Source: Aureobasidium sp. EXF-3400 (lineage: Eukaryota > Ascomycota > Dothideomycetes > Dothideales > Saccotheciaceae). Taken from it: 24,433 nt of DNA. Numbering within the stretch: the first letter of the stretch is position 1; the number at the start of each line of letters is the position of its first letter. This document shows positions 9,977-19,667 of this stretch, piece by piece. Below the pieces are notes generated by a model. It worked only from the letters and a program-made list of their open reading frames with translations, had not been told where the DNA came from and did not search any database. The stretch covers positions 1 to 24,433 of the forward strand of contig SWBL01000523.1 of assembly GCA_024195585.1 (NCBI GenBank), in the 5' to 3' direction. The translations under genes and the position numbers were made by a program.

Positions 9977-10951
9977 CTACACCAGACCAGGAAGCATGCT
10001 GAATCTCTTCTTCTGGTACTTGTCACCAAACTCGCTGCGGTATCTGCGCTCCTTCTTCTGGGCCCAAAGAACCATTTGGCCCACAGCCACGACGACGAAA
10101 AGACCAGTGCTCAAGCTCCAAGACGCAAGCCAAATACCAATCCACGCTACTGCCTCGAACATGTAGTTGGGGCATGTCACGAGATCGAAGCCTAGACCGC
10201 GAGGAATGCCACGCTCGGTACCGCCAGTGCTGCGCAGGTTACGTAGCACGTAGTGGGTGTTCAAGTTGCCCAGCTCGCCAATGACGAAAAGAGCAATGGC
10301 GAGGTAGGTAATCAGGGGGTTCGAAGGTCCAGCGGTGGGAGCACTAGGAGAGTTGATCCAGTAGGCAATGTTGGCACCACCCAGGACCCAGTAATGAGCA
10401 GAGTTCTTGAAGATGTTGCTGGCAGGCATGGTGGCGCTGGAAAAGCGGTGCACGAAGATGGTCTCGAGCTCGCGCTTTGCAAAGTGCAGGACTAGCATGA
10501 TGCAGGAGAGGGACTGCAGATATGAGGGCTCGGCGGGAGCATTCTTGTAGAGGTATGGGCGCAGGTAGTAGAAGAGAGGAATGATAAGCAGCGGGCCCAG
10601 GTACTCGATGATGAAGACGGTGCGCCAGGCAATCTGCGGGCCCAGGTCTTTCACGTAGACGACGCTGTCGCTGCGCAGACCAGTACGCTCGACGGTAAAG
10701 TCCTTTGCATTGGGGACGAGGGAGCCGTCGCTGCCCTTGGTCAGGCGTAGACGGTGAACCGAGATGCCAGACTCGGCGGCGATGCGCTGGTAGAGGTCTG
10801 CGGTGCTGCCCTGCAGATAGGTGGTGGCCTCATTGGGGAGGCTCTTGATTGTGCGTCCTAGCCCCTGGCCGTCAGCTCGAGCCGTGAGGTCGTATGGCTA
10901 TCACTAATCACCTCTAGGTTTGATAACCAGGTTCACCGGTTTCGAGGCCAT
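9977..10951 (-). CDS. tsc13: Very-long-chain enoyl-CoA reductase Tsc13/TECR
   Basis: Predicted 306-residue ER membrane enzyme that performs the last reduction of the fatty-acid elongation cycle, using NADPH, feeding sphingolipid synthesis. Exon 1 is 10951-10912 (MASKPVNLVIKPR plus one base). A 54-base intron (donor GTGATT, acceptor GCTAG) joins in frame to exon 2, 10857-9977, giving KPRGRTIKSLP. Residues 1-80 form a ubiquitin-like N-terminal domain (ESGISVHRLRLTKGSDGSL, SDSVVYVKDLGPQIAWRTVF). The rest is a multi-span membrane region ending in the steroid-5-alpha-reductase-type C-terminal domain, with CPNYMFEAVAW around Tyr245; this Tyr corresponds to the conserved catalytic-site tyrosine of the family. 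A second AG lies 7 bases before the chosen acceptor but would shift the frame. Identity is firm. Confidence 0.93.
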
Positions 10952-12075
10952 GTTGCAAATGCCGTGTTGTGATTGATGCAAAGTTGACTGCCTTTCCGAA
11001 GAGGACACTTAGACGAGCAAAGCGGATCGCCGGATGATTATTTTGATAACCGTCGCGACCTGTTCGCGCTAACATGAAGCTTTGGCAACATTCCTTCCAC
11101 CTGCCACGTGCCGAGGCTCGCCGGCTCCTCCTCCAAAGCCCCCCGACAGCCCCTGCCCTCGCTCCCGCCGAACTAAGCAGAGAAGAGACATTGGTCGCTG
11201 CTCAATCAACCCTGCAAGTCGGTTCATGGGAATCTCATAACTTGCAATTCCTCCATATACAGTAGCCCTGATGCTGCAGCACTGCCTGTCTTGCTCCGCC
11301 CGTGGCCTGAGGTGGAATCAACTCTCAAGGCGTCCAGGCTCAGCTGCCTCGACATGCTGCATGCAGCTCACGTCTTGTCGTGCATATGTACTGACCAATA
11401 CTGTGCACTGCTGCGCTGCTATCCATCATGACTGTGCAGCCTCAGCCTTGCTGCTAAAATACGAACTCTACTTCTCAGCGCCCACCACGCCCGTGCTGAG
11501 GCATCCAACACCAACAATGCCTCCACAATTCTGTGCCACACCAATAGACCCGCTCCAAATTGTACTTTTGACAAGGAACATACAGTATACGACCATACTA
11601 TCTGGCGAGCATCGTTGCGAAAGGATCACGTCTCTTGGTCTCTCCGGCCCGCGCTGTCATCCTCAGCCGCGCCCGACCTCGTTCCTAAAATGGTCGCACA
11701 CCCCAATCTGGTCAAAGATGGTTCCTTCTACAAATATACCGCTTCAGCATCTTCGACTTTTATTCCTCCGCTTTCCCATCACCCTCTCACCTCTCCATCC
11801 ATTCTTGCACTTCTCCAGCCCTACTTTCTCTATCAAACTTTCTTCGCATTCTAGAAAAGTCGTATCCATCAAACCGTTGTTCAGCTGAAAGCTGAATTAT
11901 ACTTTCAGCCCCCCTGGGGTATAGCTTCGAGTCCCTCGTTTTAGCCTCTTCTCCCGTCGTCCTAATTTGTTAGCACCGAATATTCTTAAGCTGCCCTTTA
12001 TGATTGAGGTGAGCAGTTTTGTTTTCTACAATCTCTTCCGTTACTTCCTCTTCTTCGTTGCCAGAGAACGTCAAA
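10952..12075. promoter_or_regulatory. Divergent promoter region of tsc13 and the oxygenase gene
   Basis: The 1124 bases lie between divergent starts. CACGTG at 11105-11110 is an E-box-type site 155 bases upstream of tsc13. Closer to the oxygenase gene are the inverted repeat at 11884-11909 and CCCCTGGGG at 11911-11919, which contains a CTGGGG match to the CreA consensus SYGGRG and a CCCCT stress-response-type core. A possible leader intron lies at 12009-12064. Open frames at 11074-11265 and 11271-11888 (+) have no recognisable sequence and were not called. Confidence 0.5.
11884..11909. repeat. Perfect 8-base inverted repeat before the oxygenase gene
   Basis: GCTGAAAG (11884-11891) and CTTTCAGC (11902-11909) are perfect inverted copies with a 10-base spacer, about 170 bases before the oxygenase ATG. 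It could be a dimer binding site or an RNA hairpin. Chance is possible. Confidence 0.45.
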
Positions 12076-15000
12076 ATGAAGGGTCTTCGTCGAGTCTTCA
12101 GCAGTGCCTCGTGTTTCCGGCCAGATTCTGACCAAGACCATGGCGTTGTATATGTCGAGAGCTCGTCAAAAACCAACACCACTAACAAGAAACAGCCAAT
12201 GGTGAATCAAGTCGAGATGAACCACTTCGGCGAGACTTCAGTTCCAATGGCTCCCTCTGCCTTGGACGGCATGGCTGATAAAGTCCGCGAATCTCTTGGT
12301 GCAATGAGCACTCTCTTGTCCGCAATGAAGGCTCCTCTACCGACTGGCACAGGTGACGGTTCGGCATTACCAGTGGAGAGAGACGAATCACTTGCTTCGA
12401 CCCTTTCTACAGTCATCAAAGATGTTTCTCATCTTGGGTTTGACTCTGTTGAGAAGGTCGCAAAGATGACAATCATGACCAAGAGTGGGGCCTATGTTGA
12501 TGATAAAGAATACCTTATGGAGCACTTGATCAGCGTATGTTTTCCCGTATTCGAGGCTTGGATACTTGCTAATCGGGTATCCTAGGCTGCTCAGAGACTA
12601 CCCAACGATGTGGTTGGCCAAAAGCTCACCAATGGCTTTGTGACCACTCTCTGGAATGATCTCGACCATCCCCCAAAAGCGTTTATGAGCGACAAATACC
12701 AATACCGCAGTGCAGACGGATCCGACAACAGCTACCTCCATCCCCGTCTAGGAGCAGCCCATGAAGCCTACGCCCGTACTGTGAAGCCATCGACCATCCA
12801 GCCAGGCAACCTACCCGATCCCGCTGTTTTGTTCGATGTCCTTATGGCCAGAGACAAGCCTACCGAGCACCCCAACAAGATCTCCAGCATGCTATTCTAT
12901 ATGGCCTCAATCATTATCCACGATCTATTCAAAACGAATCACAGAGATTTCAGAATCTCCGATACTTCATCCTACCTGGATTTAGCTCCGCTTTATGGCA
13001 GTGACCAGAGTGAACAAGACACAATCAGGACCTTCAAAGACGGTAAACTCAAGCCTGACTCCTTTGCGGAGACTCGTCTTCTGTCCTTCCCTCCCGGAGT
13101 CGGCGTGATCATGATCATGTTCAACCGTTTCCACAACTATATCGTGGAGCAACTTGCTCTTATCAACGAAAACAGTCGATTTACCCGTCCGGCCGAGGAT
13201 GCAGCAAAAGACAAGTGGGTCAAGTACGATAACGATCTATTCCAGACCGGCAGATTGATCACTTGTGGTCTGTATATCAACATCATCCTGATCGACTACG
13301 TGAGGACAATTTTGAACCTCAACAAAACAGACTCTGACTGGTATCTCAACCCACGCGCCGAATTCCCCGGCCAGCCGGATCTGGGCTGCGGTAACCAAGT
13401 CAGCGCCGAGTTCAACCTGGTCTATCGCTGGCACTCGGCAGTGTCGGACAAGGACGACAAGTGGACCCAAGATCTGTTTGCCAAACTCTTCCCTGGAAGG
13501 AAGCCAGATGAGGTTCCTCAGCTTGAGTTCCTGAAGACTCTGGGCCACATGGAGGTTGATCTCAAAGCTCAGGACCCTACAGAGCGTAATTTCCACGACA
13601 TCAAGAGAAACGCTGATGGAACCTTACCAGACGACGAACTTGCCAAGATTCTGGTCGAGGGCGTCGAAGATTGTGCCAATGCCTTTGGCCCTCGTCAGGT
13701 ACCTCTTGTCATGAAGCAAATTGAAGTTCTGGGCATCAGACAAGCAAGAGCTTGGAATCTTGCCACACTCAACGAGTTCAGAAAACACTTCTCTCTGAAG
13801 CCTTACTCAACCTTCGAAGAGATTTCTTCTGACAAAGAGATCTCTGATTCTCTCAAGCACTTGTACGACCACCCAGACAATGTTGAGCTGTATCCTGGTC
13901 TAGTTGTTGAAGACGCAAAGTTCTCGATGCGTCCTGGAGCAGGGCTCTGCCCTTCATACACAACCTCTCGCGCTATTCTCTCAGATGCCACAGTCTTAGT
14001 ACGTGGCGATAGATTTTACACAACTTCTCATCATCCTGCGGCACTCACAAACTGGGGATACGCGGAGCAAGGCTCCGATCTCAAGATCAACCACGGTTGT
14101 GTCATGTATAAGCTCTTCATGAAGGCTTTCCCCAATCATTTCCGTCCAGACTCAGTCTGGGTCCACTTCCCTTTCACTGTACCTTCTGAGATGAAGAAGG
14201 TCCTGACTGGTCTAGGCAAAGCTCACAAGTATAACTTTGACAGACCGACTCGCCTTCCACCAACCAAGATGTTGTTCTCCTACGACGCGGCCAAGAAGGT
14301 ACTCTTCAACCAGGACGCATTCAAAGTGTACTGGGGTCCCAAGATCGAGTTCCTCATGGGCCCTACAGCTAAGAGCTTCATGCTCGCGGGTGATACCAGA
14401 GTCAACACAGCTTCTCGCGATATGATGGAGCACGCCCTGTATCTCGGCAAATTTTCCCGCCAGGCACCAACAGGAAACGAAAAGTGGCTTTTAGAAGTCC
14501 GCAAGTTCTATTCAGAGCACACTTCCATGCTGTTGCAAAAGCATTCATACAAGCTTGCAGGCACGAACTACGTGGATCTGATCCGAGATGTGTCCAACAT
14601 CGTACACGTGCATTTCTGCTCAGAAATCTTCAACCTACCACTAAAGACGGAGGCGAATCCAGATGGTGCTTTCACCGAGAAGCAAATGTACCTTGTAATG
14701 GCAGCTGTCTTTGCATGTGTCTTCTTCGATGTCGATCCGGAACACTCCTTTGCTCTCAGACAAGGTGCATACGATGCAATCCAAGCCGTCGGCAAGCTCA
14801 TGGAGATGCAGGTTCAAGCTCTGGCTAAGTTGCCACATTTGTCAGAGGCCGTTGACCGCATTAGTGAATGGTGGTCCGGCAAGGATCGTTCCGTACTTAC
14901 CCAGTATGGCAAACATATGGTCGAGCGCCTGTTACAGAGTTCGGGCATGAATGTTCAAGAGCTCGTATGGGCACAGATCATCCCCACAGCGGGTAGTATG

Positions 15001-15621
15001 TGTGCTAACCAAGGTCAATTCTTTGGCCAAGTGATCGATTGGCTCTTCAGCGACGGTCGCGAGTACCTTCCTATCCTGCACGACATAGCTGTTCAAGACA
15101 CTCCCGAGGCCGAAGAGAAGATGATACGCTACTTCCTCGAATTCTCGCGTCTTCACAGCGAGACTGGTGTTTACCGTACCGTCGCCAAAGAGACCATCAT
15201 CGAGGACATGGACCGCAGAGTCAAGCTTAACGTTGGTGATACAGTTGCAGTCAACTTCCGCTCTGCTTCTCGCGACCCCAACATCTTCCCCGACCCAGAG
15301 ACAATCAAATTGGACCGTCCCATCGAGTCATACATCCATTTAGGCCAAGGACCCCACCAATGCCTCGGTCAACCCATGACGCTGGTCGCCATGGGCGCCA
15401 TCCTCAAAACCCTCTGCAAGCTCCCCAACCTCCGTCCTGCGCCCGTCTGGCCCGGCCCTGTCGACAGCGTCAAGAAGGTCGTCAAGGACTTCTCCGCACT
15501 TGCCCCCGACGTCGAATTCAAGCCCGAGTGGATGTACCACTGTTACTTACTCGAGGACTGGGACCAGTATTTCCCCTTCCCGGCTAGCTTGAAGATCTGC
15601 TACGATGGGCCTGCTGCTTAG
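12076..15621 (+). CDS. ppo: Psi-factor producing oxygenase (fatty acid dioxygenase / P450 fusion)
   Basis: Predicted 1164-residue enzyme. Exons 12076-12534 and 12586-15621; 51-base phase-0 intron (GTATGT, CCTAG) joining LMEHLIS to AAQRLPND. The N-terminal half is an animal-peroxidase-type dioxygenase: distal His265 (IIIHDLFKTNHRDF), catalytic Tyr433 and proximal His436 (EFNLVYRWHS). The C-terminal half is P450-like: ANQGQ (residues 960-964) in the presumed I helix, EFSR as the ExxR element, and heme-ligand Cys1079 in LGQGPHQCLGQP. Spacings match Aspergillus PpoA. Known enzymes of this type convert linoleic or oleic acid to an 8-hydroperoxide, then isomerise it to a 5,8- or 7,8-diol; PpoC-type enzymes lack the P450 Cys. 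Both halves therefore look active, so a diol synthase is inferred; regiochemistry cannot be read. Products (oxylipins) act on sporulation and development. The N-terminal extension is longer than in PpoA. Confidence 0.92.
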
Positions 15622-16060
15622 ATAGCTCAGCGTATGCAGGCGGGTAGAGGACTCAACCGACGACTTGGTGTGTTTGGTGTGGCTGGCCGTGGAATCTGGA
15701 AATTGTTGGATTGGTCTGGACGATGGTGAAAAATTGATGATTTCTTTTGAGGAAGCGATGTATGACAGTAATGACGCTCTGTTTGATGTTTCCTAGTCTG
15801 GCGTTGGATTCTTCTTCCTTTGGTTTGGAGCGGTTTCTTTTTTCCATTGCTCCTATTCTTAATCATTGTCAATAATCCTGAAATGATGTTTTTCTCGCAT
15901 GCATGGTGCCGCTTGCAAGTTCTCCGATGTTCAATCGTGAACTGCTTTTTAATATGGGAAAGCTGTTTCAAAGATAAATAAAAGAAGGAAGAGAGATGCA
16001 AAACATAGCAAATAATATTCATTAAGACATTAATTTTATAGCCAGAACAAGGGAGATTGT
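15622..16060. other. Convergent 3' region between the oxygenase gene and the repeat-protein gene
   Basis: The 439 bases hold two converging 3' ends. AATAAA at 15977-15982 (+) is 356 bases past the oxygenase stop and may be its poly(A) signal, giving a long 3' UTR. The minus-strand open frames are A-rich and unlike coding sequence. Confidence 0.5.
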
Positions 16061-17653
16061 TTAATCAAACTCGTCAAGGAAGTCCATAATGGCCGAATAA
16101 GTGACCGTACCTCTCTGCTGCGCTTTCGACGTCGGAGGTGGCGATAACAAGCCATCGACTTGCACGGAAGGCTTCAGCGAACTCTCACGAGCGCCCCAAG
16201 GAGAAGCATCTCTACGAGCTGGAGTAACGGAAACACCGCTAGAGGTTTCTGCCTCTCTTGCTCCCAGTCGCTCTTTCAACTCTTCTGCCTTGTCCATTTC
16301 CTGGATCTCTGGTAGTCCATCTACCAGTTTAGTCTTTCGACGCTGTCGTTCCATGATATTGTGCATGCAGGCGTCAATTTTGACATCCAGATCTACCAGA
16401 TCCTGCTGTTGTTGTCTGATGATTGCCAGATGTCCCGCATTGAAGCTCTTGTTGTTCAACACTGACAGCATTTCTGTGTGTAGAGTCTGTCGTTCTTGCT
16501 GAAGGGCTTCGCATTCGTCGAAGAGACGGAAGCAGGATTTGTCGATTTCGCGAAGGGCGCGGACGACGCGGAAGGGAGCATCTGTGCGGAAGCCAATAGG
16601 GTCTAGAGAGTCTTTGCGTGGATGATCAGGTTCGATGGGTGAGGATTGGAGAGAAGGGCGGGCAGATGCTGTCGCTGATCGCTGGAATAGTGGGCGTGCG
16701 GTATTAGGTACCGACAATGATGATTGAATCGAAGGAAGTTGAGGTACAGAGGGTGTAGAAGCAGATGAATGAAGAGATGGGCGTGCGGGCGTCGAATATT
16801 TGGATGGTGATGGTTGTGTAGAGGGGACGGAAGGTGCGTAGTATGTTTGGGGTAGTGTGTAAGTAGGAGTGGCCGAGTGAGAACGTGGACTCATGTTTCC
16901 GGAGAAGGGATCGGCGCTGTTGCCTCTTTTGCTGTCTCGTCGTGATATCGGGCGGCCTCGGTGCATGATCGATTCGTCACGGGCTTCTTGTACAGTAGTA
17001 AGTTGGAGTCGTGGCGTACTCCTTGTTGATTCCGATAATTCTTCCATGGTGCGGGCTCCTCTTTGTGTAGGTGTTTCGTCTCGTGAACCTTTCCTTAGTG
17101 ATGCGGTTGTCTCATCTCGTGAGCCTTTGCGAGACGCGAAATAGCCATCGTCTCGTGAACCCTTCCTCGTCATGAGAGGGGTCTCATCTCGTGAAGTCTT
17201 CCTGGCCATAATCCTAGCCCCTAGTTTCTCCAGCGGACCGCCGGTCGAAGGCTTACGCGGTGCTTCATAAGACACTGAGTGCAATAAGGTAGGCGGTAAA
17301 GTTTCCGCTGATCTAGCATCCCTAGGTTGGCTGTACATCTCCTGGGCAACCATTGATCGTTGTCGACCAGGATTTGAAGATAAGGATCTTTGTTTTTCTT
17401 GGGTGACTTGCGTTGAACGGACATCATCCACGCTGCGTAACGGCAGTACATCTGACTGTTCCTGACGGTGCCCTCTCACTACTCCACGGCCTCGAGCAAC
17501 CTCTTTGAAGAGAGGCTTAGGGTCAGAATTCGCTGCATCATTCACCAGAACTAGCTTAGCTCTCTCTCCAGGAGACTGTGTGAGCTTATATCTGACTGGC
17601 GGGATCTGGCTGTCCGATCTGGGAAATAGTGCGTAGGGACCTCTGACAGACAT
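16061..17653 (-). CDS. Unknown protein with 12-residue tandem repeats and a C-terminal coiled coil
   Basis: A 530-residue open frame from an ATG at 17653. I do not recognise the family. Residues 1-60 are moderately ordered (VRYKLTQSPGERAKLVLVND). Residues 151-198 are four 12-residue repeats opening with RKTSRDE or RKGSRD(E/D). Residues 210-340 are Ser/Pro-rich and probably disordered. Residues about 350-450 are predicted helical coiled coil, with VRALREIDKSCFRLFDECEAL, then QQERQTLHTEMLSVLNN and IIRQQQQDLVDLDVKID; this is probably the conserved part. The C-terminus has SPPPTSKAQQRGTVTYSAIM and an acidic end, FLDEFD. A scaffold or cytoskeletal role would fit a coiled coil with phosphorylatable linkers but is a guess. 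The true start may be further upstream (see the upstream exons). The frame and repeats are clear; function is not. Confidence 0.75.
   Translation of the reverse strand: MSVRGPYALFPRSDSQIPPVRYKLTQSPGERAKLVLVNDAANSDPKPLFKEVARGRGVVRGHRQEQSDVLPLRSVDDVRSTQVTQEKQRSLSSNPGRQRSMVAQEMYSQPRDARSAETLPPTLLHSVSYEAPRKPSTGGPLEKLGARIMARKTSRDETPLMTRKGSRDDGYFASRKGSRDETTASLRKGSRDETPTQRGARTMEELSESTRSTPRLQLTTVQEARDESIMHRGRPISRRDSKRGNSADPFSGNMSPRSHSATPTYTLPQTYYAPSVPSTQPSPSKYSTPARPSLHSSASTPSVPQLPSIQSSLSVPNTARPLFQRSATASARPSLQSSPIEPDHPRKDSLDPIGFRTDAPFRVVRALREIDKSCFRLFDECEALQQERQTLHTEMLSVLNNKSFNAGHLAIIRQQQQDLVDLDVKIDACMHNIMERQRRKTKLVDGLPEIQEMDKAEELKERLGAREAETSSGVSVTPARRDASPWGARESSLKPSVQVDGLLSPPPTSKAQQRGTVTYSAIMDFLDEFD
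17060..17203 (-). repeat. Four-copy 36-base coding tandem repeat
   Basis: Within the unknown gene, units begin at residues 151, 163, 175 and 187, exactly 12 residues (36 bases) apart. Each opens with RK(T/G)SRD(E/D) and ends in five variable residues. On the + strand the shared core TCTCGTGA recurs every 36 bases. The basic-then-Ser core (RKxS) resembles a basophilic kinase target; that is an inference. Confidence 0.85.
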
Positions 17654-17720
17654 ACTGATGATACGTCTACTGGACGATGGTCAGCACATGCAGACTTGTC
17701 TAGAGTTATTGGAAACATAC

Positions 17721-18066
17721 ATGAGGCAATGGATTGTGTATGTCGGCAAAGTCGTATAGGGCTTTTCCCTCTACGGATACGACTCGAAAAGCACTTCCTG
17801 GAGGCTTCTGGTCTCTCAATGCTGACAGTGTTTCACACGCAAAGCTAAATATGCGTAGAGTCGACAATGTTTCCAATGTCTCTGAGAATGGTGAAAAAGG
17901 CAGCAGTTGCCGAACAGACGCTGAAAGGTGCAAGTCAGTTTGGTACGAACGAAGGAAGAATGAGGCTTGGGAAGAGTGACGAACCGTAGAACTGGAACAA
18001 GACTGGTTGAACGACACGAGGCAGGCTGTTACTTTGAGCCGTCACCATAGTATAAGACAGCTGCAT
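17721..18066 (-). CDS. Probable upstream exons of the repeat-protein gene, or a separate short ORF
   Basis: Two exons, 18066-17985 and 17920-17721, joined by a 64-base intron (GTTCGT, ACTGAC branch, TTTCAG), give about 94 residues. They include VVQPVLFQFYASVRQLLPF, FACETLSALRDQKPPGSAF and VVSVEGKALYDFADIHNPLP, which reads like real protein; I do not recognise it. A second Met at 18048 has a better start context. A good donor (GTATGT at 17720) with a CTGAC branch leads to acceptors ending at 17670 or 17667 (introns of 51 or 54 bases), but both joins are out of frame with the 530-residue ORF and soon reach a stop. An 11-base microexon plus a 37-base intron (17619-17655) would restore frame but is unusually short. 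One gene with an odd junction, an upstream ORF, or a sequence error are all possible. Confidence 0.45.
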
Positions 18067-18702
18067 CTGAGACCTCTGGAAACCAGAAACAATGACGCTA
18101 ATTTGTTTTAGGGCCCGTAAGGCCAAACCTGAGACGTGTCAATGGCCGGCCTCGTGTGTCTGACATCAACACCCGCACCTACAGAGATTTTCTCATATCA
18201 AGTTGTACGGTCGGAAGCCTGAGCTCCGACAGACATGGTATGATAAAATCGATCAATGTCGCAATTCCGTATCCGGGTTGAATGGTGGATGTTTCTGGTC
18301 GGGAGATAGGCCATCTGGTAAAATTGACATGATAGTAAACACGACTCGAGGATCCGCGGTTTGCTGCACAAAGAGGTTGGGAAGTATGACATAAGTTGTC
18401 AAGGGCTAGGCAAATGTGGTCGGTACATCGGAACGCCTTGGTCTTGAACCAAGTGGGTGAGGTAGTAGCGACTGAAAGGTCCAACAAGATCGAGGATCGT
18501 CAAAGATCTACACTGGAAACGGAAGCGCATCCGGGGAAAGCTCGAGCGTGAGCACCTTCCTTCGAGCTGGTACGTTTCAGCTTTCTAACCTGCAACACCC
18601 TGATCCGACAAAGGCATGGTTATGGCTGTCGTACCAGGCGGCCTGTATGCCACAAACAGCAACAAAGCACGCAACTGAAAATGTCACCATATCTCATAGA
18701 GT
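18067..18702. other. Intergenic stretch with no recognisable gene
   Basis: The 636 bases lie upstream of the repeat-protein gene and downstream of the secreted candidate. Open frames on both strands (for example 18179-18487 minus) lack recognisable sequence. I see no tRNA, no simple repeat and no transposon remnant. Confidence 0.5.
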
Positions 18703-19170
18703 TCAGCAACCTCGTGTATCCGATTGATGAATATCAGCGAGATGTAAAGGCAGGAACAGACGAAGGTGACTTTCTTCAAACAAGCTAACCAACGGCTGGT
18801 CCCCACAACGAGTTCCTGAAGATCTTCCACAAACAGAAGGCTTCTTTTTTCGTTTGCAGAAGACGGTTCCTTCCTGCCCATTCACAGCCGTCACCTGAAG
18901 CCTCCTTTTGATCAAGTCATTGTTCGGGATGGCGTCGGCGAGACACGAAACAGGCAGAACCTCCGAAGGACCAAGCATATTTTGGTTGAGTTCATCGTCA
19001 CCGCAGCATATCTTTGTTTGAGAAATCGCAGGTATGACATACAGAATTTGAATATCAATGCTCATGTCCCTTTCAACTTCCTTTTTCTTGCCTTCCGAGG
19101 TTCCTGTCTCGGAAGAAATGGCCAGTCTTGCTAGCAGCAAGAACACAAACAATGGGGACTGGAATGACAT
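18703..19170 (-). CDS. Candidate small secreted cysteine-containing protein
   Basis: An intronless 155-residue open frame from a true ATG with a purine at -3. The first 20 residues (MSFQSPLFVFLLLARLAISS) look like a signal peptide: a short N-region, a hydrophobic core and small residues before a likely cleavage site. The predicted mature part is polar, with seven Cys: an adjacent pair (KICCGD), then VSCLAD, VFCKRK, SVCGRS, TRCGDQ and the penultimate-region RGC, so six could pair before the last. Lys/Arg-rich stretches (GKKKEVER, CKRKKKPSVC) are notable. No family is recognised. Such proteins in plant-associated fungi are often effectors or surface proteins, but that is only inference. It could be a chance frame: the C-terminal third is less convincing. 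Confidence 0.4.
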   Translation of the reverse strand: MSFQSPLFVFLLLARLAISSETGTSEGKKKEVERDMSIDIQILYVIPAISQTKICCGDDELNQNMLGPSEVLPVSCLADAIPNNDLIKRRLQVTAVNGQEGTVFCKRKKKPSVCGRSSGTRCGDQPLVSLFEESHLRLFLPLHLADIHQSDTRGC

Positions 19171-19667
19171 TTCGCTTAATTACTTGTCTCGCGGTCAAAT
19201 TTAGACATGGTAAATTGCATCCGGCCATCTAGGGTTCTTCTTCTCCAGCCGCAATAGTCTTGTCCCTTCTCTACGTGACGACCCGAGCCTCGAATGATAC
19301 TATATACAGGTGATATTCCTGTCGGCAGAGCCCTGAGTGTCTGGGATAGATGCGGTGATGTTTATAGCTCACAATTATCGCAATCGGTTCGGCAGAGAGC
19401 TTCACAACCCTAGGAATACATCTTGGGTATAGCACGTGAACTGATCGCCTCACACCAGACAACACAAGTTCCCGCAGATGGTACGATGAGGATGGTAGGA
19501 AATGTTTCAGATATTTGAAATAGTTAGGGTGTAATAAATAGTAGTCCTGCTGCGTCGATGGACGGCTCGTACATGGTCCGTAGACATGAAGTATCGAAAA
19601 AACGGAAAAAAGTGGTATCCAAAAGAAAATGGTCGCAAAGCTCGGCGTCACAATCGTTGCAATGCAT
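19171..19667. other. Intergenic: 3' region of the synthetase gene and promoter of the secreted candidate
   Basis: The 497 bases sit between two minus-strand genes. The part nearest the synthetase stop is AT-rich (about 19500-19640), as expected of a 3' UTR. No gene or RNA was recognised. Confidence 0.5.

Noticed and set aside
11271..11888. 205-codon frame upstream of the oxygenase gene
   Set aside because: Pyrimidine- and Pro/Ser/Cys-rich translation without conserved motifs; better explained as promoter and leader DNA.
11884..11935. Possible tRNA, because AGCTTCGAGTCCC resembles a B box after a hairpin
   Set aside because: No 7-base acceptor stem and no 5-base T stem can be formed around the TTCGAGT loop; no proper A box upstream.
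18179..18487. 102-codon minus-strand frame as another exon of the repeat-protein gene
   Set aside because: Composition is unlike the neighbouring exons, no start context or splice sites link it to 18066, and no motif is seen.
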